DNA from: Nicotiana tabacum
Taxonomy: Eukaryota > Streptophyta > Magnoliopsida > Solanales > Solanaceae
Assembly (NCBI RefSeq): GCF_000715075.1
Contig: NC_134085.1
Span: forward strand, 135,050,060-135,114,059
Length of the DNA: 64,000 nt
Direction: 5' to 3'
The position numbers were made by a program, and so were the translations under genes. Shown here one piece after another: positions 46,904 through 59,039 of the stretch. The notes under the pieces are model-generated. The model was given only the letters and a program-made list of their open reading frames with translations, had not been told where the DNA came from and did no database searches. How positions within the stretch are numbered: position 1 is the first letter of the stretch; the number at the start of each line of letters is the position of its first letter.

Positions 46904-49900
46904 TGTCACACCTACCTTTTTACCTACACCCCCGGAAGGGTATAAGGGAGTTTTTTTCCAATTTAAAGTGATAATCGAAACGGGATCATTTTATTAAAAA
47001 TTCAGAGTCGCCACTTGAGATAATTTTATGGTGTCCCAAGTCACTGGTTCAAATCCCGAATCGAGGAAAAGATTGACTCTATATTACAGTCAGCGAACAC
47101 AAAAATTTGGGTAAGGGATTCTGTTAACCCGGGAGAAGGTGTTAGGCATTCCCGAGCTCTGTGGTTCTAGCACGGTCGCTCAACTATTATAGTTGGCCTA
47201 TTTACTGATTTTATTACATGTTTTAACCTATAGTTCAATTTTAACTTTATAAACGCTTTTATTTAATTATTTTTTAGGAAAAGATTCAACGTCATCTAAA
47301 ACACGTCTTGAACCACGACACATTTTATTTAACGTTGTTGAGATTTGGATTTGGGTCACATGAAATGTACACCCAAGTTTAGGGAAGTTAATTTAAATTA
47401 CGCGCCTAAAGCAATTACACATTTTTAAATTTGCGAGGGCCATGAAAAATTTAACTAAATAGCACGCCTCGATTTCTAAGGATTAAAATTAATTAAATGA
47501 GGGCTATGAATTTTGGATTTTATTTGACACAGCACGCCTCAAATTATTTCAAAGGGTCTTATTATACTAATGAGCCAAATCCCTGTTTTATCTATATGTC
47601 ATAACAAATTGGTTTTCAAGGCTAAAGTAGACCCGTTTCACGTCATTACTTCAAAGAATCCAAAGTTCGAATCCAAATGAATTTGCTGCTTAATGTAGAA
47701 ACCATCCAACCAATGAACTAAATTATCAAATTAAAAATGCGTTCATGTATCAGTTACTTCAATGGTATAAGCACATGCTTATTTTATCCGATAAAAATCT
47801 TAGTATCCATGAATTAAACAATAATGGGACAAAAACAAAATTTCACGCCTAACTATTATATACATGGAACTAATTAAAATAAGAGAGTGCTAACACATAG
47901 CTAATATCATTTAAGTTCAAACATTCACGAACAAGAGTGAGAAATATGCCAATATGCTACAATCCAAATGAAGATTCGACCCACATACAAATATTCAACC
48001 ATAGACAATGTAAAAATCACTCATTCTGAAAAATACAACTTATAGTTGATTAACACCAGAAGGGATCCGGTTATGGGCTAGGCGGGTCGGGTCATGGGTG
48101 TTTTGGGCTTGGGTCAAGGGAAATTCTGGATAAGATCTGGGCTGAGTGAGAATTGGCCTAATTTCACAAGACAAACCTAATCTCACTTTATACCCACTAA
48201 ATTCAAACTATTTACCCTTAAATACCCATACCTAAACTATTTACTTTTTCTACCTATGCAATCAATACTATTTACCTGCCCAGATGGTTTAATAATTGTA
48301 ACTGTGAGCTGAATCAGGAGTAAAGCTTATTACTAAAACAGACTCCAATCCAACTTCAACAATGAAATTCGCTGTTTCAAATAATAACGAGTCTCCAATT
48401 TTAAAGATTCCTTTTTCACGCAAAACTTAGTTTAAAAGACGAGTTAGGTTCTTCTATTTTTTGTTCTCCCTTTTGGTTCTTTTTTTCAATTAGTTAATTT
48501 GTTCCTGACAAAGTAAAATTTATATATTTATAAAGAGAAAATTGGCATGCAGCCAAACTTGAGGCATTCGTATAAATAGGCATTCTGTGTGTTCACAAGG
48601 TTAAAATCGAGCACGTTGAACTTCTTTAGCATCTTTTTTCTATAGCTTTCTTAAGAGATTTTACATATTTTTGGAGATTTATTGCACAAAAATTTAAATC
48701 CACCATTGACGGACCTTGAAGCTTGAAACTCATAACTTGGTTTGTTTGAGTTTTTAATTGTTTTGATCCGATCCATATGGGTTAGTTTGGAAAGTTGATT
48801 GGAGGTTGTAGCTCAAAGTTTTAGTTAATTTGGTGGAGATTTTGTAGTAAATTTTAGAAATTTGGGTTGAAATATAGTTGAACCAGAGAAGAAGACGAAT
48901 TTATATTGTATACCCAAATAGTATACAAATATACCATTTTAGTATACAATTCATTCCAACTATATACCCTATTAGTAGAGCTATATAGTATATTGGTATC
49001 ATATGCTAGTTGAATTATTTTTTGGTTGTATTAGCTGCATTTAATTGGTACAATATTTGATTTTTTTTAATAATAGTAATATAGTACAATATCTTGATTA
49101 TATTAATATGCGGTACACTAGTTTTTTATTTTTCTCTTTATGCATGTGTGTTATGTAATAGTAGCATAGTCATATAGTTGTCGGGAATTAACTAGTAAAC
49201 TGTATACCATGTTCGTATAGTTATATGCCATATTGGTATCATATGGTAGTTTGAACATTGGTTTGGTTGTTTTAGCTGAATTTTAAGTGAATTCTATTAT
49301 GAAATTATTTATATCAACATGAGTTGCAATAATGCTGGAATTTTTAAGTGCTGATGGACATAAATTATGTGTATTAATAGTTTTTATAGTTATAAGCAAT
49401 CGTTGGAACAACCCCATACAATTATATGCCCTCTTAGTATCCGAAATGAGCAAGTTGTTTTGCGAATATTTAGCTTGCAATACGAGCATGTAATTTTCTC
49501 ATACTTTTATTGTGTCCTTTAATGTTTTGGTAGAGTAGTATAGTCGCAGATAGTTGTAGCAATATTCTAGAGAATTCATATGCTCTGTTGGTATACATAT
49601 ATACCATATTGGTATCACATTGTACTAGAAGTTTTTTTCGCTACTTATACTTTTGTTGTATTTTTTAATATTTTATTATCATTTTTATTCTAACTAGTAT
49701 ATATGGAGATTTGGTTGCTGTAGATTATGTTTTCTTGATCTATAACTGGTTGTATTACTGCTAATGGTAGAATGTGTATTGATATTTATAGGGAAGGAGA
49801 TCAAGGTTTGCATGGCAATCACGTGTTGATTCTTAGAATCTGATTATGTAATTTATGGTGCTCAAAAACAGTATTCAGTGTATTAGATCAAGTGACAACT

Positions 49901-50801
49901 GATAATATTTCAGTTTAATAATTGAATTTGAAAAATGAGAAAGAAAAAAAAAGGTATATTGTACTAGTTATATTAAAAAAGGTGAACAAATATTTACTAT
50001 ATCAATTATTTTTTTTATTGTATAAAAAAAGAATAATAAAAAATAATGAAAAGGTAAATGAAATTAGATTATGAAGAGAAAAAGAATATAAAAAAAACAA
50101 GAAGTTAAATGAAATTAAAAAAGGAAAAAAGAAAAAAAAACGAGAAAAAAGAAAAGCAGAAAAGAAAAAAAAAAGAAAAAAAGAAGAAAAGAAGCATAGA
50201 AATAAAAAAGAAATAGAGAATAAAGAAAAAATTCTCCACAAAACTACTATGGTTAGGAAATATAATTAGTTTATGGGTAGAAAAATAAATGGGTAGATAA
50301 GGGTAAATAGTTTTGTTTTTGTGGGTAGCTGTGTCAAAACCCCTTTCCAATTCTTTCTTTTATTTTCTAATTTTTTTTTCTTTTAATTAAAATCCTATAA
50401 ATTAAAAATTCTAAATTATCCAAAAGTGTGAAATTAAACTAATTAGCTAATTATAAAAATTATAAACAACACTTAATTCTAAATTAAAAGAGAAAAATCA
50501 ATAAGCTAAAAATTAAAGGACCAAAAAATGTAAAAATGAGCTATTTTTTGTGATTTTCGAATTTCTATGAAACAAATCATTATTGGTGAATTCTAAAAAT
50601 GTAAAAACAAATCCTAGATGCAATGCATGATTTTTTTGGTATCGTTTCATGATTTAAATAAAAATTAAACATGCACAAAAATGCTAAGAATTAATAAAAT
50701 CCTACAAAAATACTATAAAATGGCAAATAATTGAAAAAAAAAGTCTATTTCCTTGGATTTTATAGGAGCAATTCATATAGGGCAAAAATTACGTGCTCAC
50801 A
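46904..50801 (-). mobile_element. Insertion E: 3.9-kb non-coding LTR-like element
   Basis: The ends are TGTCACACCT and GTGCTCACA (TG...CA), flanked by the 5-bp direct repeat CCATC (46899-46903, 50802-50806). Element D's gag resumes right after. No retrotransposon protein is present. The stretch with AGAGTCGCCACTTGAG and AGAAGGTGTTAGGCATTCCC is shared, inverted, with insertion F. It could be a long solo LTR or a LARD-like element. The minus strand is chosen because the low-coordinate end corresponds to F's high-coordinate end. Confidence 0.75.
48184..50335. repeat. Possible inverted-repeat insertion inside E
   Basis: AAACTATTTACCCTTAAATA near 48208 and, in reverse complement near 50300, AAACTATTTACCCTTATCTA, each with CCCAC and TACCCAT around it. 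This suggests a 2.1-kb element with short imperfect inverted ends. Its AT-rich middle has recurring ATATTGGTATCATATG-like phrases. The edges are not exact. Confidence 0.45.
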
Positions 50802-50806
50802 CCATC

Positions 50807-51640
50807 AAGGGAAACGACTTAGAAGATGACGCAATCGAGTTGGTTTTGCTGAAAAGGTTCGGAGAAACCCTGTGAAAGGGAGCAATAATATGGTATCACA
50901 ACTTACCCCTAATTATATTGATTCATTTATTGTACTTGCAGATGCCTTTGTAAAAGCGCACGCCGGGGTTATCAAGGTCCAGACCAGAAAATCGGACCTT
51001 TTCAAAGTAAAACAAAGAGTTAACGAAATGCTTAGGGAATTCGTGTCGAGGTTTCAAATGGAACGAATGGATCTGCCTCAGGCTGCATACGATTGGTCCG
51101 TTCAAGCATTCACCCAAGGACTTAACCTTCGAAGCTCCTTGGCTTCACAACAGTTGAAACAAAATACAATAAAATACCCGGCGATAACTTGGGCCGATGT
51201 CCATAACATGTACCAATCAAAAATCAAAAGACAATAAGCTCGGGGCTCCCCTTGGGTTCGTTTATCCCGTCAGAACTAATGATAGGTCTAAGAGACTCAT
51301 CAATCATGAACCAAGACCGAACAGAGACCGGTATCAACCATATAATAGAGATCGAAGGAGTAGCGGATCTGGGCATAACCCCGTGAGAAATGAAAAATGG
51401 AACGATCGATGCCACAGTAGCCGGGGAATCATGAGCAAAAACGGTTTTGACAGGCCACTCGGGGCTAGGGGCATCAAGGTTATCAGAACACAACTTCAAT
51501 GTCGATGATGCCAGCATCGTATCTGCTATCGGGCGCATCAAAGACACCAAGTGGTCTCGACCATTGCCGTCCGACCCTACCCAGAGAGACCCTAACTTAA
51601 TGTGTAAGTATCGCGACACTCATGGCCACAGAACCGAGGA
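50807..51640 (+). pseudogene. Gag C-terminal part of element D
   Basis: It continues the gag broken at 46903: IKGNDLEDDAIELVLLKRFG, then FIVLADAFVKAHAGVIKVQT, LREFVSRFQMERMDLPQA and AITWADVHNMYQSKI. A zinc-knuckle remnant (MCKYRDTHGHRTEDYK) is near 51600. Several stops and frame changes. Confidence 0.82.
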
Positions 51641-51649
51641 CTACAAATA

Positions 51650-52081
51650 GTTAAGGGAAGAAGTGGCCCGATTATTCAATAACTGGCATCTCTAGAAATT
51701 TCTAAGTGATCGAGCCAAAAACCACTTCAGGAATAGGGACTCCAACAAATAGACCGAACAAGAGGAACCTCAGCACGTCATTAACATGATCATTGGTGGA
51801 GTAGATGTCCCCCAAGGACCAATGCTAAAGTGCACTAAGGTGTCCATCATAAGGGAATAACGGACCCGAGATTATATACTGGAGGGGCCATCTCTTTCAA
51901 CGATGATGGCACTGAAGGCATTGTACAACCGTATAATGATGCACTGGTAATATCTGTACTCGTGAATAAATCTCGAGTTAAGAATGTGTTAATTAATCCA
52001 GGTAGCTCGACAAATATCATCAAATCCAGGGTCGTAAAGCAGTTGGGACTACAAGACAAAATAGTACATGCAGTTCGGGTT
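51650..52081 (+). pseudogene. Protease part of element D, left of insertion F
   Basis: VINMIIGGVDVP is followed, in a shifted frame, by NVLINPGSSTNIIKSRVVKQ, the protease active-site region with Asn in place of the catalytic Asp (NPG). It is cut at 52081 by insertion F. Confidence 0.75.
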
Positions 52082-52659
52082 TGTTGATACCCAATATTTC
52101 CCTACATATTTTCAAAATGACATAAATGTGCATATATAAGCACCCCAAAGGGTTTTGACATTTTTAACGATTTTAAAACCAATTTATGGCCTATTTTTAC
52201 ATCATAAAATCCCATAATTATTCCCAAAGCTGGCCATTTTGGAGAATAATTTATTTCATTCTCATATTTACATCAAAATATAGTCGGCATGATTTTTGCA
52301 TATTTTTACAAATTCGTTTGGTATTTTTAAAACTAAATTGCATATAATTGCAATACTAGCCTCTTTAAGATTTAATAGCATTTTATAATTACAAAATTGA
52401 TCCCAATATTTTTGAATTAATATTTATATATTATTAGTTGACTCAGTACCTTCAATTTGGTTTTAAAACATCTTTTACTATTTTTATAAAATCAAAAGGG
52501 AAAACTGGTTATTGCAATCATGGCCTCAATTTCTTTCAATTATAGCCTATCTTGACCCCCCCAATTGACCTCAAATCAGGCCCCAGGCCCCAAATCGGCG
52601 ACCCAATTCGATTTTTTTACCCGTCTTGTCCGACCCGCCCGTTTGTATCTTCAGATCCT

Positions 52660-52686
52660 GGCCGTTGATCAAAATGATCAACGGCC
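52660..52686. repeat. Perfect 12-bp inverted repeat with 3-nt loop
   Basis: GGCCGTTGATCA, AAA, TGATCAACGGCC. It lies in a transition from AT-rich DNA to a GC-richer, pyrimidine-rich stretch within F. It could form a hairpin in RNA or single-stranded DNA. Confidence 0.9.
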
Positions 52687-55088
52687 CACATCCCTCCTTT
52701 CCTTTTTTATTTTCAAACGACCTAACCCTAGCTCTCATTTTCTCTTCAACCGCCACCCTCAAGCACTCTCTTTCTCTCAAACACTCTCTAACACTCGAAA
52801 CCCTAATCGCCTCCCTCGTCTTCTCCGACCAATTCTCGCCGGAGTCCATGGCTTCTCAGGCCATGGACGACCTATGCTCACCTCCCTTCACCCCCAAATC
52901 ATGGTTGTTCGAGATTTTGAGGTTCGACCTCAATGATGCCTATTCAGATCCTCCGCCGATTGTGTTTCTGTGGCTTCTCCGGCTCCGTTCCGACGTGTTC
53001 GAGCCTCAAGAGCCTAGATAAGGCTCAGATCTACTCCAGGCCAGATCCTTTCCAAGCCTTCTCGTTTCTAGGGTTTCTGAGAAACCCTAAAAGCAGTTCG
53101 AGGTTCTTTCTTTCTTTTGTTTTCTTAGATCTGTGATAGATCTAATGTTATACTCGAAGTTTCAAAGCTTTTCCCCAAATTCTCTTTTCAAAATTAATCT
53201 GTTCAATTTAGGGTTTTTCAAAATCTTAAAAACGATTTCCGTTTCTTATTTTTTATTCTGTCTTTGTGTGAATCTGTTTGTTTATGCCATGTTTCATGAG
53301 TTCTCGCTTATGTTTTGTATCCTTTCCTCGCATGTCTTCTCTTATGTTCTTATGATTTTGCCGTTATTATGCATGTTCTTCTACTTGTGCTCTGTTATCT
53401 CTTCCACTAGTTCCTACAGCGTACTTTTACATGTCTATCCTATGTGTTCCTTCGCTATTTTCTTACTAAGCCTCTTATTTGCCTTTACTGGACCTTTGCT
53501 TGACCCTCTTTGTTATGACTCTGAATTTTCCTATACTAGTCTCTCTCTTTTCACATGTCTGTGTGCTTTATATATGATAAACTCTCCTTTCAAAAGGTCT
53601 TTTGCCAACGTGTAATTGATTCCAATCTTCTTTTAACAAGGCTCGATTGATTTGTTACTGATCTTCCAATTGAACTTTTCCTCACCCTTTTTCTGACTAA
53701 GTTCATTCGAATAAATTGCTGGCTGTTTGATTGATCTACTTGCCTTATTTTTCACAAATCATGTACCATGGGATTTTTGCCTTAAATAATCCCTATGTAT
53801 TTACCTGTGTTATGTTACTTTGGAAAGGTTTTTAATTATTCTTCTTTTCTTAATTGTCTCATGCCCGTTTGAAATCAAATCCCTTAACCTTAGGGAGACC
53901 TTCTATGATTGATTGCAAACTATTTTCTTGCCTTTTGCTTACTCATTTTTTGCACTATAAAAACAAGACACTACACACAACTTTCACAAGAGACACACAC
54001 TTCAGACTTCAATTGAACACTACACAAGTTCAATACTTTCTCTACTACTGTTTTCTCTACTTCTAATACTGAGCACTTTGCTCTTCTTCTCTTTTACTGC
54101 CTGAAACATTCTTGAGTTCCTTCTGAACTCTCAAGTGTTTTTTCTGAAGACTTAAGTCTGCTCCTGCTGATTTCTGGCTGTCTGCTTACTCTGTTATTCT
54201 GCTGTTTATTTACTTTGCAACTGGTATATCACTCTTAATTTAAATAATGCTCCCCCACTATGTGTTTACTTCTTAGTCTGTTATGTTCTTCTTTACTATG
54301 TTTTTGCAACTTTGTGGCTACTTTTCTTATGTGAATTTCCTCTCCTTTTTCCTCTTTGTATGAGAGTATGGTTCTAGCCATTACAACACTCTGTTATTGC
54401 TTCCCATGACTTTGAACTGGGTTCTTTGAACCCCTTAACTCAAACCAATTCCCACTTCCCCTTTCCCCTTATGTGTGCTTTGAGCCTAAAACCTTGGTCT
54501 GGCAGTGTCCTAATCACTGTCCAAACCTTGGTCTGACCTTCAATAGGTCTTGCTCTCATTTGTTTGGCTAAACAGGTTGGTCAGGGGGTGTTCCAGCCAA
54601 CCTTATGGCTGGGTATTACCACCAATCTGTTATGACTTCCCCAACTCCTTTTCACACTTACACTCATTCTTAGCAATTAAGTTCTGCCCCCCTCTTGCAA
54701 ACCATGCTTTGGGACCCTTGAGTTCCCACTGAACTTGGATGCCTGAGGGCTGGCTCTTCCACACTGCACTATTCTTTTAATGGTATCCTGGGTGTAAGCA
54801 ATGCCGAGAAACTTTGAGATTCCTTGGAACTCTGAAACATTTTGGATAAGAGAAGGCTTTGGAAATCTGGATTCGGAATTGGTTAATCACATATTATTAG
54901 ACATTAAGATTGAATTAGGTTCCTCGGATGCAGCTGTTGGTCTTTGATGTATTTTTATCTTTTCTTTTGGTCTGTAATAACTTGTACAAACTCGGGGAAT
55001 CTAGTAAAAAGGTGTGGGAGGGGTTTTACTTTCTTGCATCAAAAAGGGTAAAAAAAAAATCATGCCTTAGGACTTTAATTTTTCTCAC

Positions 55089-55350
55089 TAGATACCATGC
55101 CTATAGGTTTAACGTTCAATTCAGCCACCTAGATACCATGTCTATAGGCTTAACGCTTAATCATCTTGCAAATCCTTAGAAATTCTGCCTATAGGACTTA
55201 ATGTTATGTAATCAGTCGCATATAGAAACCATGCCTATAGGAAGTGCATTTGCGTTAGGCAAACCATAGGGTAATCAAACAATCACTCTTTATCAGTTCA
55301 ATAACAGGTCTAAAAAACAAATATAGATATCATGCCTATAGGGGTTCTTC
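55089..55350. repeat. Irregular repeats of GATACCATGCCTATAGG in F
   Basis: About five diverged copies (near 55090, 55132, 55180, 55227 and 55326), often followed by a TTAACG phrase, at uneven spacing of about 40-100 bp. Confidence 0.75.
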
Positions 55351-56653
55351 TCAAAACTCGCCTGATTTGTTTTTTTTAGTAGCGATGATATGACAACTGG
55401 TCTTCAACGTTTTAATGTCATGTTTTCAATGAACTCTTATAAATCTGTACGCTTTTAAACTTTTTTTTTTCAAATCTGCACCTTTCTTCTAAAACAGTTC
55501 TTTTAAATCTTCTGCCTAAATGTGTTTACTCATTCCCTGAAACTATCTTTCAAAAACAGTCCTGCAACCCGTTCTTCTTTCTAAAGTATTCTCGCTTTGA
55601 AACTCTTTCACAACTCTCCTGTGTTTTACTCAAAACAGTCCTCTAATTTCATATTCGTTTCTGAACTTGATGTATTCTTTTTCTTCTTTAACTCTTCTGC
55701 ATTAGGCCATTCTTTTCTGAAATTAGTACTTTCTGAATAGCTTGTTTAGAATGTCTTAATCTCTTACAATTGTATCCGAGTTCCCTAATGTAGACTTTCT
55801 GTCTAAATGTATGTGTTGAACTAGTCCGCTCGCCGCTTAATTTTTAACTTAAGACCAAATCAGTATATGCTAAGACATGCTAAACTAAGTGTTGTCTGAT
55901 TTTAGGGGTTTATTTGAGCCTTGTTTGCTTGTTTACTCATCCCTTTATTTGATATTTGTTTTGAATGTCGAAACTAGAATTTTATCCTTTAAACTCCATA
56001 AAGGCCCCATCCCTTTCTTCCCTCTTACGATTAGAAGTCCTAATACCCCAGGACTGATAGGTCAGGACGAGTATTAGCATGCAATAAGTAAACGAGACTA
56101 ATCGCGTTTAGTACCTTGACGGGGTGGGAAGGGTAGAATATGGATATGATGACCGGTGCGCTAATATCACGTGCGACCCCTCTTTTGAGGAGTGATTGCT
56201 GGATATTGCATTGATGTGATCCATATTATTAATAAACCTAGGACCCCCTTTCCCTTTACTTGTTAATTTTTTTTAGCTTTTCTTTTAAGACTAATTTTCT
56301 AAACACTCTATTTCTTCAACTCTTAAGCTTGTTTGCTAAGCTATGTGAATCCCTTTGCTTGTTTTATTACTTGTCTTCTTAAAGTCACAATTGTAGCATG
56401 GTCGGGAACCACACTAGTGGATCTTGAGGGGTGCCTAACACCTTCTCCTCGAGATAATTTCTAGCCCTTACCCTAATCTCTAGTCTCTTCATCTCAAACC
56501 TTTCTTAAAGTGTCCTAATGCACTATAATCATTAGGTGGCGACTCTTCAACTTCCAAACCCAATTCTCGAAAGGGAATAGAGTTGTCCTCCCAATGTCGT
56601 ATACCCGATCTCTGACCCCACGGTTAGAGGAAAAAGGGGGCGTCGAAAGGGTT

Positions 56654-58000
56654 TTAAAAAAATTCAACATGGCATGTGAAACTACTAAAGGGGAGATGAC
56701 CCTGCCGGTGGACACCGCCGGGATCATTCAGGAAATGAAGTTCTATGTGATTGAAAGGGATATGCGATATAATGCTCTATTCGGGAGGCCATGAATTCAT
56801 AGCATGAGGGCAGTGCTTTCGACACTACACCAGACACTGAAGTTCCCCACATCGGGAGGGATCAAGATGGTTTACGGAGAGCAGTCGGCCACAAAAGAAA
56901 TGTTCACAGTCGATGAGGTGATCCGATATCGGCAGGATGATGATTACAAAATCCCTAGGCTGTTCATTGCCGTGATCATTTCGACACCATAAAATCAGCG
57001 ATCGATGAGCTGGAGCAAGTCATATTGATCAAACAGTTGCCCGATCGGAAGGTATACCTGGGCATGAGGTTAACTCCCGAGCTTAGGAAAACAACTCATT
57101 GAATTTCTTATAGCTAGCATAGATTGTTTCGCTTGGTCCCATCTTGATATGACAGAGATCTCGCCATAAATAACAACTTATAAGCTGAGCTTGCGTCCGA
57201 AGTTCCACCCAGTAATCAGAAGAGGAGGCCTCAGTCCAAAGTCTAGCAAGCATTCATCAAAGACGAGATATCCAAACTCCTTAAAATAGGTTCCATTCGA
57301 AAAGTTAAGTGCCCAGATTGGTTAGCTTATGTAGTGGTAGTGCCTAAAAAAGGGGAATAAGTTAAGAATGTTCGTAGATTACAAATACCTGAGCAAGGCA
57401 TGCCCTAAGAACTCTTTTCCCTTGCCTAACATCGATCGCATGATCGATGCGATGGCCGGGCACGAGATACTCAAGCTTTCTCGACGCCTATTTTGGGTAC
57501 AACCGAATTCGGATGGACCCGGGTGATCAAGAAAAGACTTCCTTTATCATTAAATTTAGCACCTATTTTATAACATAATGTCGTTCGGGCTAAAGAATTC
57601 AGGTTCCACATATCAACTCCTAGTTCTAGATGTTCAAAGAACAAATAGGAAAGTCAATGGAAGTTTATATTGACGACATGTTAGTTAAGTCCCTACGAGA
57701 AGAGGGCCATTTGAAACATTTGCAGGAAACCTTTAACATATTGACGAGATACATCACGAAGCTAAACCCGGAGAAATACACATTCGGGTTGGATCCGATA
57801 AGTTCCTTGGATTCATGGTGTCCTACCGAGGGATTGAGATCAATCCGATAAGATCAAAGTTATAGAAGACATCACCGTGGTGGACAGTGTTAAGGCCATT
57901 CAGAGGCTAACTGGGCGCATAGCTTCCCCGGGTCGGTTCATATCGAGGTCTTTCGATAAGATCTATCAATTTTTCTCACTATTGAAGAAGAAGAGTAACT
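56654..58000 (+). pseudogene. Protease end and RT of element D
   Basis: It resumes the protein broken by F: FNMACETTKGEMTLPVDTAG, RYNALFGRP, then LSTLHQTLKFPTSGGIKMVY. RT fragments follow in different frames (DWLAYVVVVPKK near 57330; MEVYIDDMLVKSLREEGHLK at 57657-57715; RLTGRIASPGRF-like near 57905). Many stops and shifts make it a dead gene. Confidence 0.85.
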
Positions 58001-58800
58001 TTTCTTAAACCCTGGAATGCAAATAAGCTTGGGAAGAACTCAAACGGTACCTTTCGAGTCCACCTTTGCTCCATACTCTGAAGGTGGATGAGCAGTTGTA
58101 CTTGTTCTTGGCAGTATATGAGGTAGCAGTAAGTGGAGTCCTAGTCCGGGAAGAGAAAGGTACACAATTTCTTATCTATTATGTTAATAGAACTCTAGGC
58201 GAGGGTGAAACAAGGTATCCTCCACTGGAAAAATTATTGCTTACTCTGCTAAGCACTTCCAGAAAGTTAAAGCAATATTTTCAATGCCACCCCATATGTG
58301 TCGTAACTTCTTACCCACTAAGGAACATAATGGACAAACCTGAGCTCTCGGGCCAGTTGGCCAAATAGGCCGTCGAAGTTAGCGGGTACGGTATCGAATA
58401 TCGACCCTGAACTGCCATCAAATCACAAATTTTAGCAGACTTTGTGGGCGACTTTATGCCGGCCTTGGTACCCGAAGTCAATAAGGAATTGTTGTTAACC
58501 TCAAGGACTTCCTTTGGAATCTGGACCCACTTTACGGACGATGCCTCGAATGTAAAGGGGTCTGGACTCAGCATCGTATTGAAGCCGCCTACGGGTAACG
58601 TAGTTAGGCAATCTATTAGATCTATGAAATTGACTAACAATGAGGCCGAGTATGAGGCCATGATTGCAGGTCTCGAATTGGATAAAAGCTTGGGGCCCGA
58701 GGTAGTCGAAGCTAAGTGCGATTCCCCCCTTGTGGTAAATCAAGTCAATGGGACGTTCAAAGTAAAAGAGGAACTAACGTGAAGGTATTTTGACAACAGG
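58001..58800 (+). pseudogene. RNase H part of element D
   Basis: LFLAVYEVAVSGVLVREEKG, TRYPPLEKLLLTLL and RKLKQYFQCHPICVVTSYPL, then after a stop near 58366 the second segment with IWTHFTDDASNVKGSGLSIV and TNNEAEYEAMIAGLEL. The two RNase H-like domains correspond to those in A and B. Confidence 0.85.
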
Positions 58801-59039
58801 TAACTCTGCATCAATTCAAGGAATGGACCTCACAACACGTGCCCCGAGATTAAAATAGTGAGGTTGATGCTCTAGCTAACTTGGGGTCATCGGTCGATGA
58901 TGATGAATTTAGCTCAAGAATAATCGTACAGATCATGAAATCGGTAGTGGAAGAAGGCCATGCCGAAATAAACTCAACAAGTTTAACTTGGGATAGGAGA
59001 AATAAGTATATAGACTAGAAGACTGGGATGTTTCCCTGG

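Larger units (their letters stand above)
52082..56648 (+). mobile_element. Insertion F: 4.6-kb non-coding element related to E
   Basis: It starts TGTTGATACCCAATATTTCC and ends GGGGGCGTCGAAA, flanked by GGGTT on both sides (52077-52081, 56649-56653). Near its right end, the reverse complement of GAGTCGCCACC and GAGAAGGTGTTAGGC matches E's left part. It contains a 12-bp hairpin (52660-52686) and a series of CATGCCTATAGG repeats (55089-55350). No convincing protein. The right end is not CA, so either it is mutated or the class is different. Confidence 0.7.

Noticed and set aside
50002..50350. Phe/Ser/Leu-rich open frames on the minus strand
   Set aside because: Product of an AAAG/AAAAAG purine tract in insertion E.
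52565..53615. Possible signal-peptide or hydrophobic protein genes in F
   Set aside because: Overlapping frames in a C/T-rich stretch with no family resemblance, inside a non-coding mobile element shared in part with E.
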